The position numbers were made by a program, and so were the translations under genes. Under the pieces are notes generated by a model. That model did not search any database. It was not told where the DNA came from and worked only from the letters and a program-made list of their open reading frames with translations. From contig JAJRUU010000120.1 of the NCBI GenBank assembly GCA_024277605.1, positions 1 to 12,464 of the forward strand: a DNA stretch of 12,464 nucleotides. The letters are read 5' to 3'. Below, one piece after another: positions 1 through 6,291 of the stretch; the first letter of the stretch is position 1; each line of letters starts with the position of its first letter. This DNA comes from a bacterium. GTDB lineage: Bacteria; SZUA-182; SZUA-191; JAJRXT01.

Positions 1-362
1 TAAAAGTCACCGACCGCAGGCAAACCCCGGTAGTCACCCCGGAGCTGCTACAGAGATATAATCAGTTATGGTTTCTCTCCGGGGAATCCCACAGCGCAAC
101 CCTTTCGGCGGAAGAAGTTGAAACTATTCTGGATTACCGGGATGACGGCGGGAGTTTGTTGATTGTGGCCGGACCGCAAGTAGCCGACGATCAGGATTTT
201 ACTAAAGACGCCAACCAGATAGCCTCTAATTTCGGAGTAACCTTCGGCGGCGAGATCAATACGGCTAAGCATATGCATATCTCCATTTTCGGCAGATTCT
301 TTCACTTAGCCGCTGGTGAGCTTAAGTCTTATTACAATGTTATCCGTAAATTAAGAGACTAA
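1..362 (+). CDS. C-terminal part of a class I glutamine amidotransferase-like protein (partial)
   Basis: The reading frame is open from the left edge (first full codon at 3) to a TAA at 360-362, about 119 residues, so the true start lies outside the window. A start at TTG 156 would only be an internal codon, because the frame continues upstream with protein-like sequence. Visible features are a beta-strand/turn segment 'NQLWFLSGES', then 'LSAEEVETILDYRDDGGSLL' followed by 'IVAGPQ', and a later 'ANQIASNFGVTFGGEI'. This pattern (question of what to do, 'open the range of residues', a glycine-rich turn before a hydrophobic strand) is what I know from GATase1/ThuA-like or DUF4350-like domains. 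No catalytic Cys is visible in this part. Substrate and role are unknown. It is convergent with the tpx operon, with a hairpin-rich repeat between. The family assignment is tentative. Confidence 0.65.
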   Translation, partial: KVTDRRQTPVVTPELLQRYNQLWFLSGESHSATLSAEEVETILDYRDDGGSLLIVAGPQVADDQDFTKDANQIASNFGVTFGGEINTAKHMHISIFGRFFHLAAGELKSYYNVIRKLRD

Positions 363-390
363 TGTCATGTCATCCATGTAACGTATGATT

Positions 391-450
391 GTCATTCCCG
401 CGAAGGCGGGAATCCACAAGCTTTGGATGCCGGATCAAGTCCGGCATGAC
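391..450. repeat. Double-hairpin dispersed repeat, possible bidirectional terminator
   Basis: There are two perfect hairpins. ATTCCCGC (394-401) pairs with GCGGGAAT (406-413) around a GAAG loop. ATGCCGGA (427-434) pairs with TCCGGCAT (440-447) around TCAAG. The unit starts GTCAT and ends ATGAC, so it is also closed by a 5-bp outer stem. Sequences of this type ('CATTCCCGCG...GGAAT') are common intergenic repeats in many bacteria. It sits between the stops of two convergent genes, where it could end transcription from both sides, though there is no clear T-tract. Confidence 0.7.
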
Positions 451-472
451 AGACTTGATCTGACACCAGGAA

Positions 473-988
473 CTACAACAACTTCCTCACTGCGTCTAAG
501 GCAGTATCATAGTCAGGGTGTTCGGTAATTTCTTTTACGTACTCTACATATTTTATAATCCCCTGAGCATCAATAACAAAAATTCCTCGACTGAGTAATC
601 GCAATTCCTTTATTAATATGCCATAGGCTTCGCCAAAGGCGGCTTTTCTATGATCTGAAAGCACCCGCAGTCGATCTATACCGGCAACCGAGCAAAAGCG
701 GCTTTGCGCAAAGGGCAGATCCATGCTGATGGTAAGTAGCGCTACCGTATCCGGTAAATTAGCCGCCTCCTGGTTAAACCGTCTGGTTTGCATCTCGCAC
801 ACAGGGGTGTCTAAAGAAGGCACTACGCTTATTAAGCAGACTTTGGATTTGTAAGCGCTGAGACATACTTCATCCAGATTACCGTCCAATACACAAAAAG
901 CAGGAGCAATATCGCCGACTGTTTTCTCCGGCCCCAATAGCGTCAGCGGGGTTCCCTTAAAAGTTATCGCAGCCGTTCTCTGTTCCAT
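473..988 (-). CDS. tpx: Thiol peroxidase (atypical 2-Cys peroxiredoxin)
   Basis: The 171-aa product has the normal length of the Tpx family, which reduces hydrogen peroxide and organic peroxides using thioredoxin. The peroxidatic site is 'VPSLDTPVC' with C64 (T61 in the TxxC motif), the resolving cysteine is C99 in 'LPFAQSRFC', and R134 matches the active-site arginine region. The C64-C99 spacing is typical of the atypical 2-Cys class. The N-terminus 'ITFKGTPLTLLG' is the usual Tpx beta-hairpin. The ATG at 988 is preceded by TGGAGAT about seven bases upstream, which lies in the 17-bp gap after korB. The gene is therefore the third of a korA-korB-tpx operon and would be co-transcribed with an oxygen-sensitive iron-sulfur enzyme. 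It ends with TAG, which shows that TAG is used as a real stop in this genome. Confidence 0.95.
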   Translation of the reverse strand: MEQRTAAITFKGTPLTLLGPEKTVGDIAPAFCVLDGNLDEVCLSAYKSKVCLISVVPSLDTPVCEMQTRRFNQEAANLPDTVALLTISMDLPFAQSRFCSVAGIDRLRVLSDHRKAAFGEAYGILIKELRLLSRGIFVIDAQGIIKYVEYVKEITEHPDYDTALDAVRKLL

Positions 989-1005
989 GAATAATCTCCA
1001 TTTTA

Positions 1006-1860
1006 TCAGATAAATTCGTTAAATAATTTACTCACCCTTTGTGGATTATATTCCCGGTCTATCAAGGGCTTCCCTTTTAGCGCTGAAATCAAATCCTCAT
1101 AGGGCGGGCGTTCTGCTTTATAAAATATGCCGATTGGAATTTTTTCTCCCCACTCTTCGGCCCTCGTATATGCCGCGGCCTTGTTGGAAGTATCCCAATG
1201 CTCATCTTCCAGCTTATATATCCGGCTTTTATACCACTTAAACGTATTTAATTTATTAAAACTAATGCAAGGCATTAAGATGTCTACCAGTGAAAAGCCT
1301 CTATGCTGTATAGCCTGCTGAATGACCCATGACAAATGCTCGATATCCCCGGAAAAGCTGCGGGCCACAAAACCGGCATTAAGTGACAGCGCAGTGGTTA
1401 AGGGATCCAGCATGCTGATTTTAACCCCTTCGGTCTGCACTTTGGTGGTAAATCCCGGCTCACTGGTGGGCGAGGCCTGTCCCTTGGTAAGCCCATACAC
1501 CTGATTATTATGCGCCAGCAAGGTTATGTTTGTATTTTTCCTTGCGGCCTGTATAAAATGATTGCCTCCCTCTCCATACATATCACCATCCCCACCCTCT
1601 GCAATGACCACCAACTCAGGGTTGACCAGCTTGGCGCCGGTTGCCAGCGGAAGGCTTCTGCCGTGTAGGCCGTTAAAGGTATTACACTTCATGTAGTGCG
1701 GCAGCTAGGCCGCCTGGCCGATACCGTAGCAAATCAGGACTTGTGAGGGTGATAATCCCAACTCGCTGAGCGCCTTTTTTAGCGCAGTCAATATCATGAA
1801 ATTACCGCAGCCCGGACACCAGGCTGGAGCGACATCATAATCAAAGGGGGTTTGGCTCAT
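1006..1860 (-). pseudogene. korB: 2-oxoacid:ferredoxin oxidoreductase beta subunit (KorB), interrupted by an in-frame TAG
   Basis: Read from ATG 1860, the frame encodes 'MSQTPFDYDVAPAWCPGCGN' and continues to 'YGIGQAA', then TAG (1705-1707, codon 52), then 'LPHYMKCNTFNGLHGRSLPL' to a TGA at 1006. The total of 284 codons is the family's usual length. The beta subunit binds thiamine diphosphate and a [4Fe-4S] cluster. Visible are WCPGCG (C15, C18), GDGD (90-93), 'NNQVYGLTKGQ' (from 118) and 'MPCISFN' (C198), a probable cluster ligand. The start overlaps the korA stop as ATGA, the mark of translational coupling. Homologues I recall have K or R at codon 52; AAG to TAG is one change. Translation could restart at ATG 1692, five codons on, but that 228-aa product lacks the CxxC cluster ligands and has no Shine-Dalgarno sequence. 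Readthrough, a true null mutation or a base error all remain possible. Confidence 0.85.
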
Positions 1861-3602
1861 AATTCCAATCTTTCCAGGATGTATTCAGCAGTAAATGGCC
1901 GACCGTCATATTTTAGAATCTTGGCATCCACCGTAAGCCCCGTTTCCGCCCGCAATAGTTGCGCCAACTGCCCGGTGCTGTTGTTTTCAATGATAACCTT
2001 ACGTTTTGCCGATTTAAAAATAGCGGCTACCGCTTTTTTAGGAAAGGGCCATACTTGAGGAAAATGTAGTTGAGACACGTTTTTCCCTTGCTCATTAAGC
2101 GTATGTACTGCTTCGGTTATGACTCCATAGGTGGATCCCCAGCCTATCAAAAGCAAGTCCGTCTCAGCCGCACCATTTACAAGCGGCGGCTCAATCTCAG
2201 CCACCAGACCCTGATATTTACGGTGGCGTTTATCCACCATTTTAATACGCATATCCAGGTCCTCGGTAAGATGTCCGTCTTCGGTATGCTCATCGCTGTC
2301 GGTGACTACCAGATGTGCGCTTTTACCGGGAACTAACCTGGGGGAGACCCCCAAGGGGGTGGAGGCCCCCAAGGGGGTGGTGACCCCCAAGGTGGTAATT
2401 TCATGGCGACGGTACGCCTGGGTATCTGCAAAATCTTCATCAGAGGCCAGGCATCTATCTATTTTCAGCGCAGACAGGTCAAAGGGTTCAATGTTACGGT
2501 AGCTGTCGGCGAGATACTGGTCGCTCAAGATTAATACAGGGACTTGATACTTATCCGCCAGATTAAATGCTTTTTGGGTTAAATAAAAGGCTTCTTGTGC
2601 TGAACCTGGGGTGAATATAACTCGTTGAAACTCACCATGTCCGGCATACAACGCAAATAACAGGTCGCCTTGTTCGGTGCGGGTGGGCAAACCGGTGGCC
2701 GGGCCGGGCCGCTGCACCAACGCAATCACGGCTGGTGTCTCGGTGATACCGGCTAAGCTGAGAGCTTCGGTCATAAGAGCGAAGCCGCCGCCGGAAGTAG
2801 CCGTCATGGCTCTCGCTCCGGCATATGAGGCGCCCAGAACCATATTCAGCGCCGCAATCTCATCCTCGGCTTGTTCTACCACGATATCAAAATCTTTTTG
2901 CTTCCCGGCCAGATACACCATAATACTGGTTGCCGGAGTCATGGGATAGGCGGCAAAAAAATTACAGCCGGAAGCCAGTGCGCCTAAGGCAATGGCTTCA
3001 TTACCATTAATCATTAACTTGGGAGTAGTTGCCTGCGGTTTTAGCTTAGTTGCAAATTGGGAAGCGTAATTATCTTTAGCGTACTTAAACCCGGCAAGGG
3101 CGGCCTTTGTATTAGCCTCTAAAACATCGGGGGGTTTTTTAGAAAATGAAGCTATGAGCAATTTTTCAAGTGCGGAAAATTCATACTCCAACAGCCCTAA
3201 AGCCGCACCGCAGGCTACTGAATTAACATATACCTTCTTGCCGCCGGCCTCAAGCGCTAATTTCTCTAAGGGGATAGTGAACCTGCCCGGCTGAGCTTCA
3301 GCAGAAGCGGCATCCCCGGCATCATAAATTATCCCGCCGGTAGCTGTTAACTCTGTCTGATGTTCGGCAATCGACATCTCATCTAAGGCGATCAGCAACT
3401 CGATTTTGGCGCTAGCGGCACCTACCGGATTGGTAGACACCCTGATTTGAAAAGAGTTATGCCCACCCCGGATACGGGATTGATAATCCTGCGTGGAGAA
3501 AATATGGTAGCCGCCGCGCGAGAATATTTTGCTCAAGATATAGCCGATGGTCTGCATACCCTGCCCCGCCTGACCGCCGATCTTAAGGCTAAAATCCAGC
3601 AT
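1857..3602 (-). CDS. korA: 2-oxoacid:ferredoxin oxidoreductase, fused gamma-alpha subunit (KorA)
   Basis: The 581-aa product joins a gamma domain (about 1-180, starting 'LKIGGQAGQGMQTIGYILSK') to an alpha domain (about 195-581). The alpha part shows 'NGNEAIALGALASGCNFFAA' followed by 'YPMTPATS', the glutamate motif 'VVEQAEDE' (E243), 'TSGGGFALMTEALSLAGITE', 'RPGPATGLPTRTEQGDLLFA' and 'DSDEH'. With KorB it would carry out reversible oxidative decarboxylation of a 2-oxoacid (2-oxoglutarate or a related acid) to acyl-CoA with ferredoxin as acceptor. The exact substrate cannot be read from sequence. No separate ferredoxin (delta) subunit gene is present. Residues 403-419 are a repetitive 'TPLGVS/TPLGAS' insert encoded by an 18-bp tandem repeat. 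The ATG at 3602 is preceded by an A9 run and GGGG 12 bases upstream, a rather weak ribosome site. The stop overlaps the korB start. Confidence 0.93.
   Translation of the reverse strand: MLDFSLKIGGQAGQGMQTIGYILSKIFSRGGYHIFSTQDYQSRIRGGHNSFQIRVSTNPVGAASAKIELLIALDEMSIAEHQTELTATGGIIYDAGDAASAEAQPGRFTIPLEKLALEAGGKKVYVNSVACGAALGLLEYEFSALEKLLIASFSKKPPDVLEANTKAALAGFKYAKDNYASQFATKLKPQATTPKLMINGNEAIALGALASGCNFFAAYPMTPATSIMVYLAGKQKDFDIVVEQAEDEIAALNMVLGASYAGARAMTATSGGGFALMTEALSLAGITETPAVIALVQRPGPATGLPTRTEQGDLLFALYAGHGEFQRVIFTPGSAQEAFYLTQKAFNLADKYQVPVLILSDQYLADSYRNIEPFDLSALKIDRCLASDEDFADTQAYRRHEITTLGVTTPLGASTPLGVSPRLVPGKSAHLVVTDSDEHTEDGHLTEDLDMRIKMVDKRHRKYQGLVAEIEPPLVNGAAETDLLLIGWGSTYGVITEAVHTLNEQGKNVSQLHFPQVWPFPKKAVAAIFKSAKRKVIIENNSTGQLAQLLRAETGLTVDAKILKYDGRPFTAEYILERLEL
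2348..2396 (-). repeat. 18-bp in-frame tandem repeat inside korA
   Basis: There are two full 18-bp units (2348-2365 and 2366-2383) and a partial third (2384-2396). Each begins with the small palindrome CCCCCAAGGGGG or a decayed copy. Because 18 is divisible by three, each unit adds six residues of the type TPLG(V/A)(S/T) to KorA without breaking the frame. An even more diverged copy may lie just before at 2330-2347. Confidence 0.85.
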
Positions 3603-3628
3603 AATTTTTTTTTGCCCCTGGAGGTAAT

Positions 3629-3755
3629 TGCAAAAGTCTAAAAATTAAAGGGGGACATGTCCCAGCCGCAAACTTTAGTTTGCGTAAGCGGTTGTTTTCG
3701 TGTAGCTTGCAAATCGCAGGCTAAAGCCTGCGGCTACCCAAATATGACTTTTGCA
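3629..3755. repeat. MITE-like composite palindromic element upstream of korA
   Basis: The segment is bounded by perfect 10-bp inverted repeats, TGCAAAAGTC (3629-3638) and GACTTTTGCA (3746-3755). Inside are three palindromes: GGGACATGTCCC (3652-3663), CGCAAACT-TT-AGTTTGCG (3667-3684) and CGCAGGCT-AA-AGCCTGCG (3715-3732), the last also closed by GTAGC/GCTAC arms. The latter two share the skeleton CGCAnnCTnnAGnnTGCG. The segment lies in the 203-bp region between korA and the zinc-knuckle gene, where it would fold in the korA leader if transcribed. No coding sequence is seen in it. Whether it is one mobile unit or several repeats piled together cannot be told from one copy. Confidence 0.6.
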
Positions 3756-3763
3756 GCTAGCTC

Positions 3764-3776
3764 ACTGTATAGGAAA
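3764..3776. repeat. 13-bp repeat ACTGTATAGGAAA, copy 1
   Basis: ACTGTATAGGAAA at 3764-3776 is repeated exactly at 7950-7962. Read on the minus strand it is TTTCCTATACAGT, with TATACA as a possible -10 element. This copy is about 160 bp upstream of korA, outside the MITE-like element. Confidence 0.5.
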
Positions 3777-3805
3777 CTACATGAAACGCATTGACCCCTG
3801 GCTGA

Positions 3806-4042
3806 TTAGCCCTTAATCGGTTCAGGTTCACACAGCTGGTTTTCGCTGGTCGCTATCCGACCACAGGCGTTGCAAGTATAATTTATTTTGGACAATTTGG
3901 GTTTACAAATATGCCTGGGGTCTTCGCTTGAAGCTCCACAATATTCACACACATAAGCTTGTGCAGCCTGTTGAGGACTGCACAGGTGTCCTGGTTTTGA
4001 AGCTACTTTACCGCATGTTTTACAAGTATATACATCAGCCAT
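3806..4042 (-). CDS. Small protein with three tandem zinc-knuckle repeats
   Basis: The 78-aa protein is almost entirely three repeats of about 25 residues with spacing CxxC-x8-HxC. They are C7/C10/H19/C21, C32/C35/H44/C46 and C57/C60/Q69/C71. Repeats start with an aromatic residue, as in 'YTCKTCGKVASKPGHLCSP', and end in a CxP. The first two have a full CCHC set able to bind one zinc (or other metal) each. The third has Gln at the His position and may bind metal poorly or through C71 only. The role is unknown; such knuckles bind nucleic acids or proteins, or store or sense metal. The ATG at 4042 is preceded by GGGAGGAA about seven bases upstream, a strong ribosome site. The gene is divergent from the radical SAM gene and shares a regulatory region with it. 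I do not recognise a named family. Confidence 0.85.
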   Translation of the reverse strand: MADVYTCKTCGKVASKPGHLCSPQQAAQAYVCEYCGASSEDPRHICKPKLSKINYTCNACGRIATSENQLCEPEPIKG

Positions 4043-4094
4043 GACAAGGTTCCTCCCTTATGCTGTGTTTACTACATCTGTTTTATTGTGAGCT

Positions 4095-4122
4095 AACATA
4101 CATACTACATTAGTCGGTTCAA
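4095..4122 (-). promoter_or_regulatory. Candidate promoter of the zinc-knuckle gene
   Basis: On the minus strand TTGAAC (4122-4117) and TATGTT (4100-4095) are separated by 16 bp, a plausible sigma-70 arrangement about 50 bp before the start codon. The left copy of the 16-bp inverted repeat covers its spacer and -10 region. The match is moderate. Confidence 0.4.
4096..4111. promoter_or_regulatory. Left arm of a 16-bp inverted repeat, possible operator
   Basis: ACATACATACTACATT (4096-4111) is the reverse complement of 4185-4200 at 14 of 16 positions, with an uninterrupted 11-bp core CATACTACATT/AATGTAGTATG. A further direct copy of TACTACAT is at 4070-4077. The arms are 89 bp apart centre to centre, one over each divergent promoter. 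Confidence 0.5.
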
Positions 4123-4154
4123 GCTGTAAAGCATAAAATGACCAAAAAATTATT

Positions 4155-4182
4155 TTGAAAAAAGCGTTTTAATTGCTATAAT
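4155..4182 (+). promoter_or_regulatory. Strong sigma-70-type promoter for the radical SAM gene
   Basis: TTGAAA (4155-4160) and a perfect TATAAT (4177-4182) are separated by 16 bp. The predicted transcription start is near 4189, inside the right arm of the inverted repeat, leaving a leader of about 53 bases with a small hairpin (TCACC/GGTGA, 4216-4228) just before the ribosome site. Confidence 0.8.
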
Positions 4183-4184
4183 GG

Positions 4185-4200
4185 AATGTAGTATGTGTAT
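4185..4200. promoter_or_regulatory. Right arm of the 16-bp inverted repeat, possible operator at +1
   Basis: AATGTAGTATGTGTAT mirrors 4096-4111. It covers the predicted start of transcription of the radical SAM gene, where a bound repressor would block RNA polymerase. Confidence 0.5.
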
Positions 4201-4241
4201 ATCAGTTTTTGATAATCACCACAGGTGACAGGGAGAATATA

Positions 4242-6221
4242 ATGAGAAAACTATTATTAACTACCGTTTTCAGACCATTTGGGATAAATGACCAATATGG
4301 AAATGAGAGTACCCTGGCTGAATTTTACCACACCAACCTTACCAGCGCTCAAGGAATCTTCAGCATAAGAGGGGCAAATCCCAATCTGGGGCTGCATTTT
4401 ATCGCCGAGAACCTGGAAATTCCCACTGTAGTGTTGGAGAATCCCAGCCTGGACGAGTTTAAGAAACACTTAAAGAAAGGCTATGATTATGTCGGGGTTA
4501 ATTTCACTCCCACCACCTTCGGTAAAGCCAGAAAGATGTGCGAGCTGACCAGGGAAATAGCCCCTGATTCAAAAACCATCATCGGGGGTTATGGAACTGC
4601 GGTTGCCGGAGCGGAAAAGTTGGCGGATTATGTCTGCCGCGGTGAAGGCGTCCAGTTTATGAGAAAACTGTTGGGCGAACCCCAGGACCGGCCATTGAAG
4701 CATCCGCGGGTATTTAATCCGGCGGCCGAGACCATGGGGGTTCAGCTGGGCATGGCCGGTTTGATTGCGGCGGGGCTTGGTTGCCCGCGGGGGTGTGATT
4801 TCTGCCTGACCTCGCACTATTTTGATTGCAAGCACCTGCCGATGCTGGAAACCGGCAAGGAAATATTTGATGTTATGCTGGATCAGGCTCAGGATTTGCC
4901 GCTTAAAAAACGCACCAGGACCAGGGATTATCTTATTATCGAAGAGGATTTCCTGCTTGACAAAAAACGGGTTGATGAGCTGGCCAGCTATACTAAAAAG
5001 GAATTGGAAAATCCCATCCTGTTTGCCTGTTTTGGAGCTGCCGATTCTATTATGCAGTATGATTTTAAGGAACTGGCGGCCATGGGTCTGGAGTGTGTAT
5101 GGTTAGGGGTGGAATCCCCCAAGAAAAACTATAAAAAACTTAAAGGTATCGATTTAAAGCGCTTAATCGGTTCCTTACACGAGCATGGCATCATGACCAT
5201 TGCTTCTATGGTGCTGGGCTATGATTTTCATACCGAGGAGAGCATCTGGGAAGATATTAACTATATGTTGTCCATGGACTCCACCTTCAACCAGTTCATG
5301 CTCTATACCCCGTTACCGGGAACGCCATTGTTTAAAAGGGCTTCGCGTGAAGGCACCATCAGGAACCTGCCCTGGAAGGATTTCGACGGCTTCCATTTTA
5401 CTATGAAGCATCCCCATATCAGCCCCCAAAGGATGGAGGAAATTCAGCGGGAGGCCTTCAAAAAGGGATTCCAGCAGCTGGGACCCTCGGTCATTCGGGC
5501 AGTGGAGACAAATTTTAAGGGCTATCAAACACTTAAAAATTATGATTCACCCGCTTTAAAGAAACGGGCTGAATTAAACGCCCACTCTTGCCGCTTTGCC
5601 CTGGCGCTGCTTCCGGCAGCTATAAAATATGCGCCCAATCAGAAAACAAAACAAAAGATTATTGACTTACAGGATAACATCAAGGCCGAATTCGGCATCT
5701 CTTCCGGTATCCGCTGGGCCTCCAGATATGTCTCAACTAAACAGGCCTTAAAAAACGTCAAAGGGAAATTTATTCCAGCTAAAGTTCCCCAGCCCAAACT
5801 GTGTATGAAAAGCTATCGTATATCGCCGCAAGAGCTGATTTCAGTGGAGCTGGTTGGACGGGAATTAAGGGGCGTCAAGGACAATATCCTTAAAATAAGC
5901 GTTCAGGAGATGGAAAAAATACAGGCCAAGTTAGTGATATGCAAGGGGCACTTGGATAAACTGTCAGCTGAAAAGATAAATAAAAGTTTAATTTCCTTCC
6001 TGGAAAAAAATTCAAAACCCCTGGTGCTTGATTTTAGGGAAATGAGCCATATCGACCCCGCGGCGATACAAAACATGCTTAAAGAGCTGGAGAAATATTG
6101 TCAGCGGATAAAATTAGTTTTTCAGGAAAATCAGGTTAAGCTGGTTAAGTGCCTGGAAGAAAATATTCAAGCCTTTGAGGTATACTACTGCCGGGATACG
6201 CTTATTAAAAGTTTCTCTTAA
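4242..6221 (+). CDS. Radical SAM protein with B12-binding-like N-terminus and C-terminal STAS-like domain
   Basis: I start at ATG 4242, which has AGGGAGA just upstream; a TTG at 4209 is possible but has no ribosome site. The 659-aa product has three parts. Residues 1-145 form a Rossmann-like, B12-binding-type domain ('YDYVGVNFTP', 'KTIIGGYGTAVAGAEKLADY', 'GEGV') that lacks the DxHxxG cobalamin-ligand motif. Residues about 170-410 are a radical SAM domain with the cluster motif CPRGCDFC (C181, C185, C188), 'LIIEEDFLLDKKRVDEL', 'GLECVWLGVES' and 'YTPLPGTPLF'. Residues about 562-655 read 'KLVICKGHLDKLSAEKINKS', then 'KPLVLDFREMSHIDPAAIQN', resembling a STAS (anti-sigma-antagonist) fold with Pro-Ala where the phosphorylated Ser-Ser normally lies. 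The reaction is unknown. It is transcribed from its own promoter, divergent from the zinc-knuckle gene. The radical SAM call is firm; the STAS call is by pattern. Confidence 0.9.
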   Translation: MRKLLLTTVFRPFGINDQYGNESTLAEFYHTNLTSAQGIFSIRGANPNLGLHFIAENLEIPTVVLENPSLDEFKKHLKKGYDYVGVNFTPTTFGKARKMCELTREIAPDSKTIIGGYGTAVAGAEKLADYVCRGEGVQFMRKLLGEPQDRPLKHPRVFNPAAETMGVQLGMAGLIAAGLGCPRGCDFCLTSHYFDCKHLPMLETGKEIFDVMLDQAQDLPLKKRTRTRDYLIIEEDFLLDKKRVDELASYTKKELENPILFACFGAADSIMQYDFKELAAMGLECVWLGVESPKKNYKKLKGIDLKRLIGSLHEHGIMTIASMVLGYDFHTEESIWEDINYMLSMDSTFNQFMLYTPLPGTPLFKRASREGTIRNLPWKDFDGFHFTMKHPHISPQRMEEIQREAFKKGFQQLGPSVIRAVETNFKGYQTLKNYDSPALKKRAELNAHSCRFALALLPAAIKYAPNQKTKQKIIDLQDNIKAEFGISSGIRWASRYVSTKQALKNVKGKFIPAKVPQPKLCMKSYRISPQELISVELVGRELRGVKDNILKISVQEMEKIQAKLVICKGHLDKLSAEKINKSLISFLEKNSKPLVLDFREMSHIDPAAIQNMLKELEKYCQRIKLVFQENQVKLVKCLEENIQAFEVYYCRDTLIKSFS

Positions 6222-6261
6222 TTGGCTAAAAACAATTTGCACAGAGGCAAGCCATACAATG

Positions 6262-6276
6262 GGGCATGCCCTTTTT
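6262..6276 (+). terminator. Intrinsic terminator after the radical SAM gene
   Basis: The perfect palindrome GGGCATGCCC (6262-6271) is followed at once by five T. The stem is short (five pairs) but GC-rich. It lies 40 bp after the radical SAM stop and before the convergent Slp-family gene. Confidence 0.55.
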
Positions 6277-6291
6277 CAAGTTAGACATATC

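Noticed and set aside
391..450. CRISPR-like array from the paired palindromes
   Set aside because: There are only two different hairpins without repeated units and spacers; it is a common dispersed repeat.
1705..1707. Genome-wide reassignment of TAG
   Set aside because: tpx and the LpoB-like gene end at TAG at their normal lengths, so TAG works as a stop here; only site-specific readthrough remains possible.
3781..3816. Short + strand frame 'MKRIDPWLISP' with an AGGA six bases upstream
   Set aside because: It has only eleven codons, overlaps the end of the zinc-knuckle gene on the other strand and has no clear promoter or partner; likely chance.
4085..4140. Likeness of the minus strand to the lac promoter (TTTATGCTTTACA, TATGTT, ...AGCTCACAA)
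   Set aside because: The order and spacing differ and no lac-like genes are near; the likeness appears accidental.
4209..4241. TTG start for the radical SAM gene at 4209
   Set aside because: There is no ribosome site before it, while ATG 4242 has AGGGAGA at good distance and gives a normal N-terminus.
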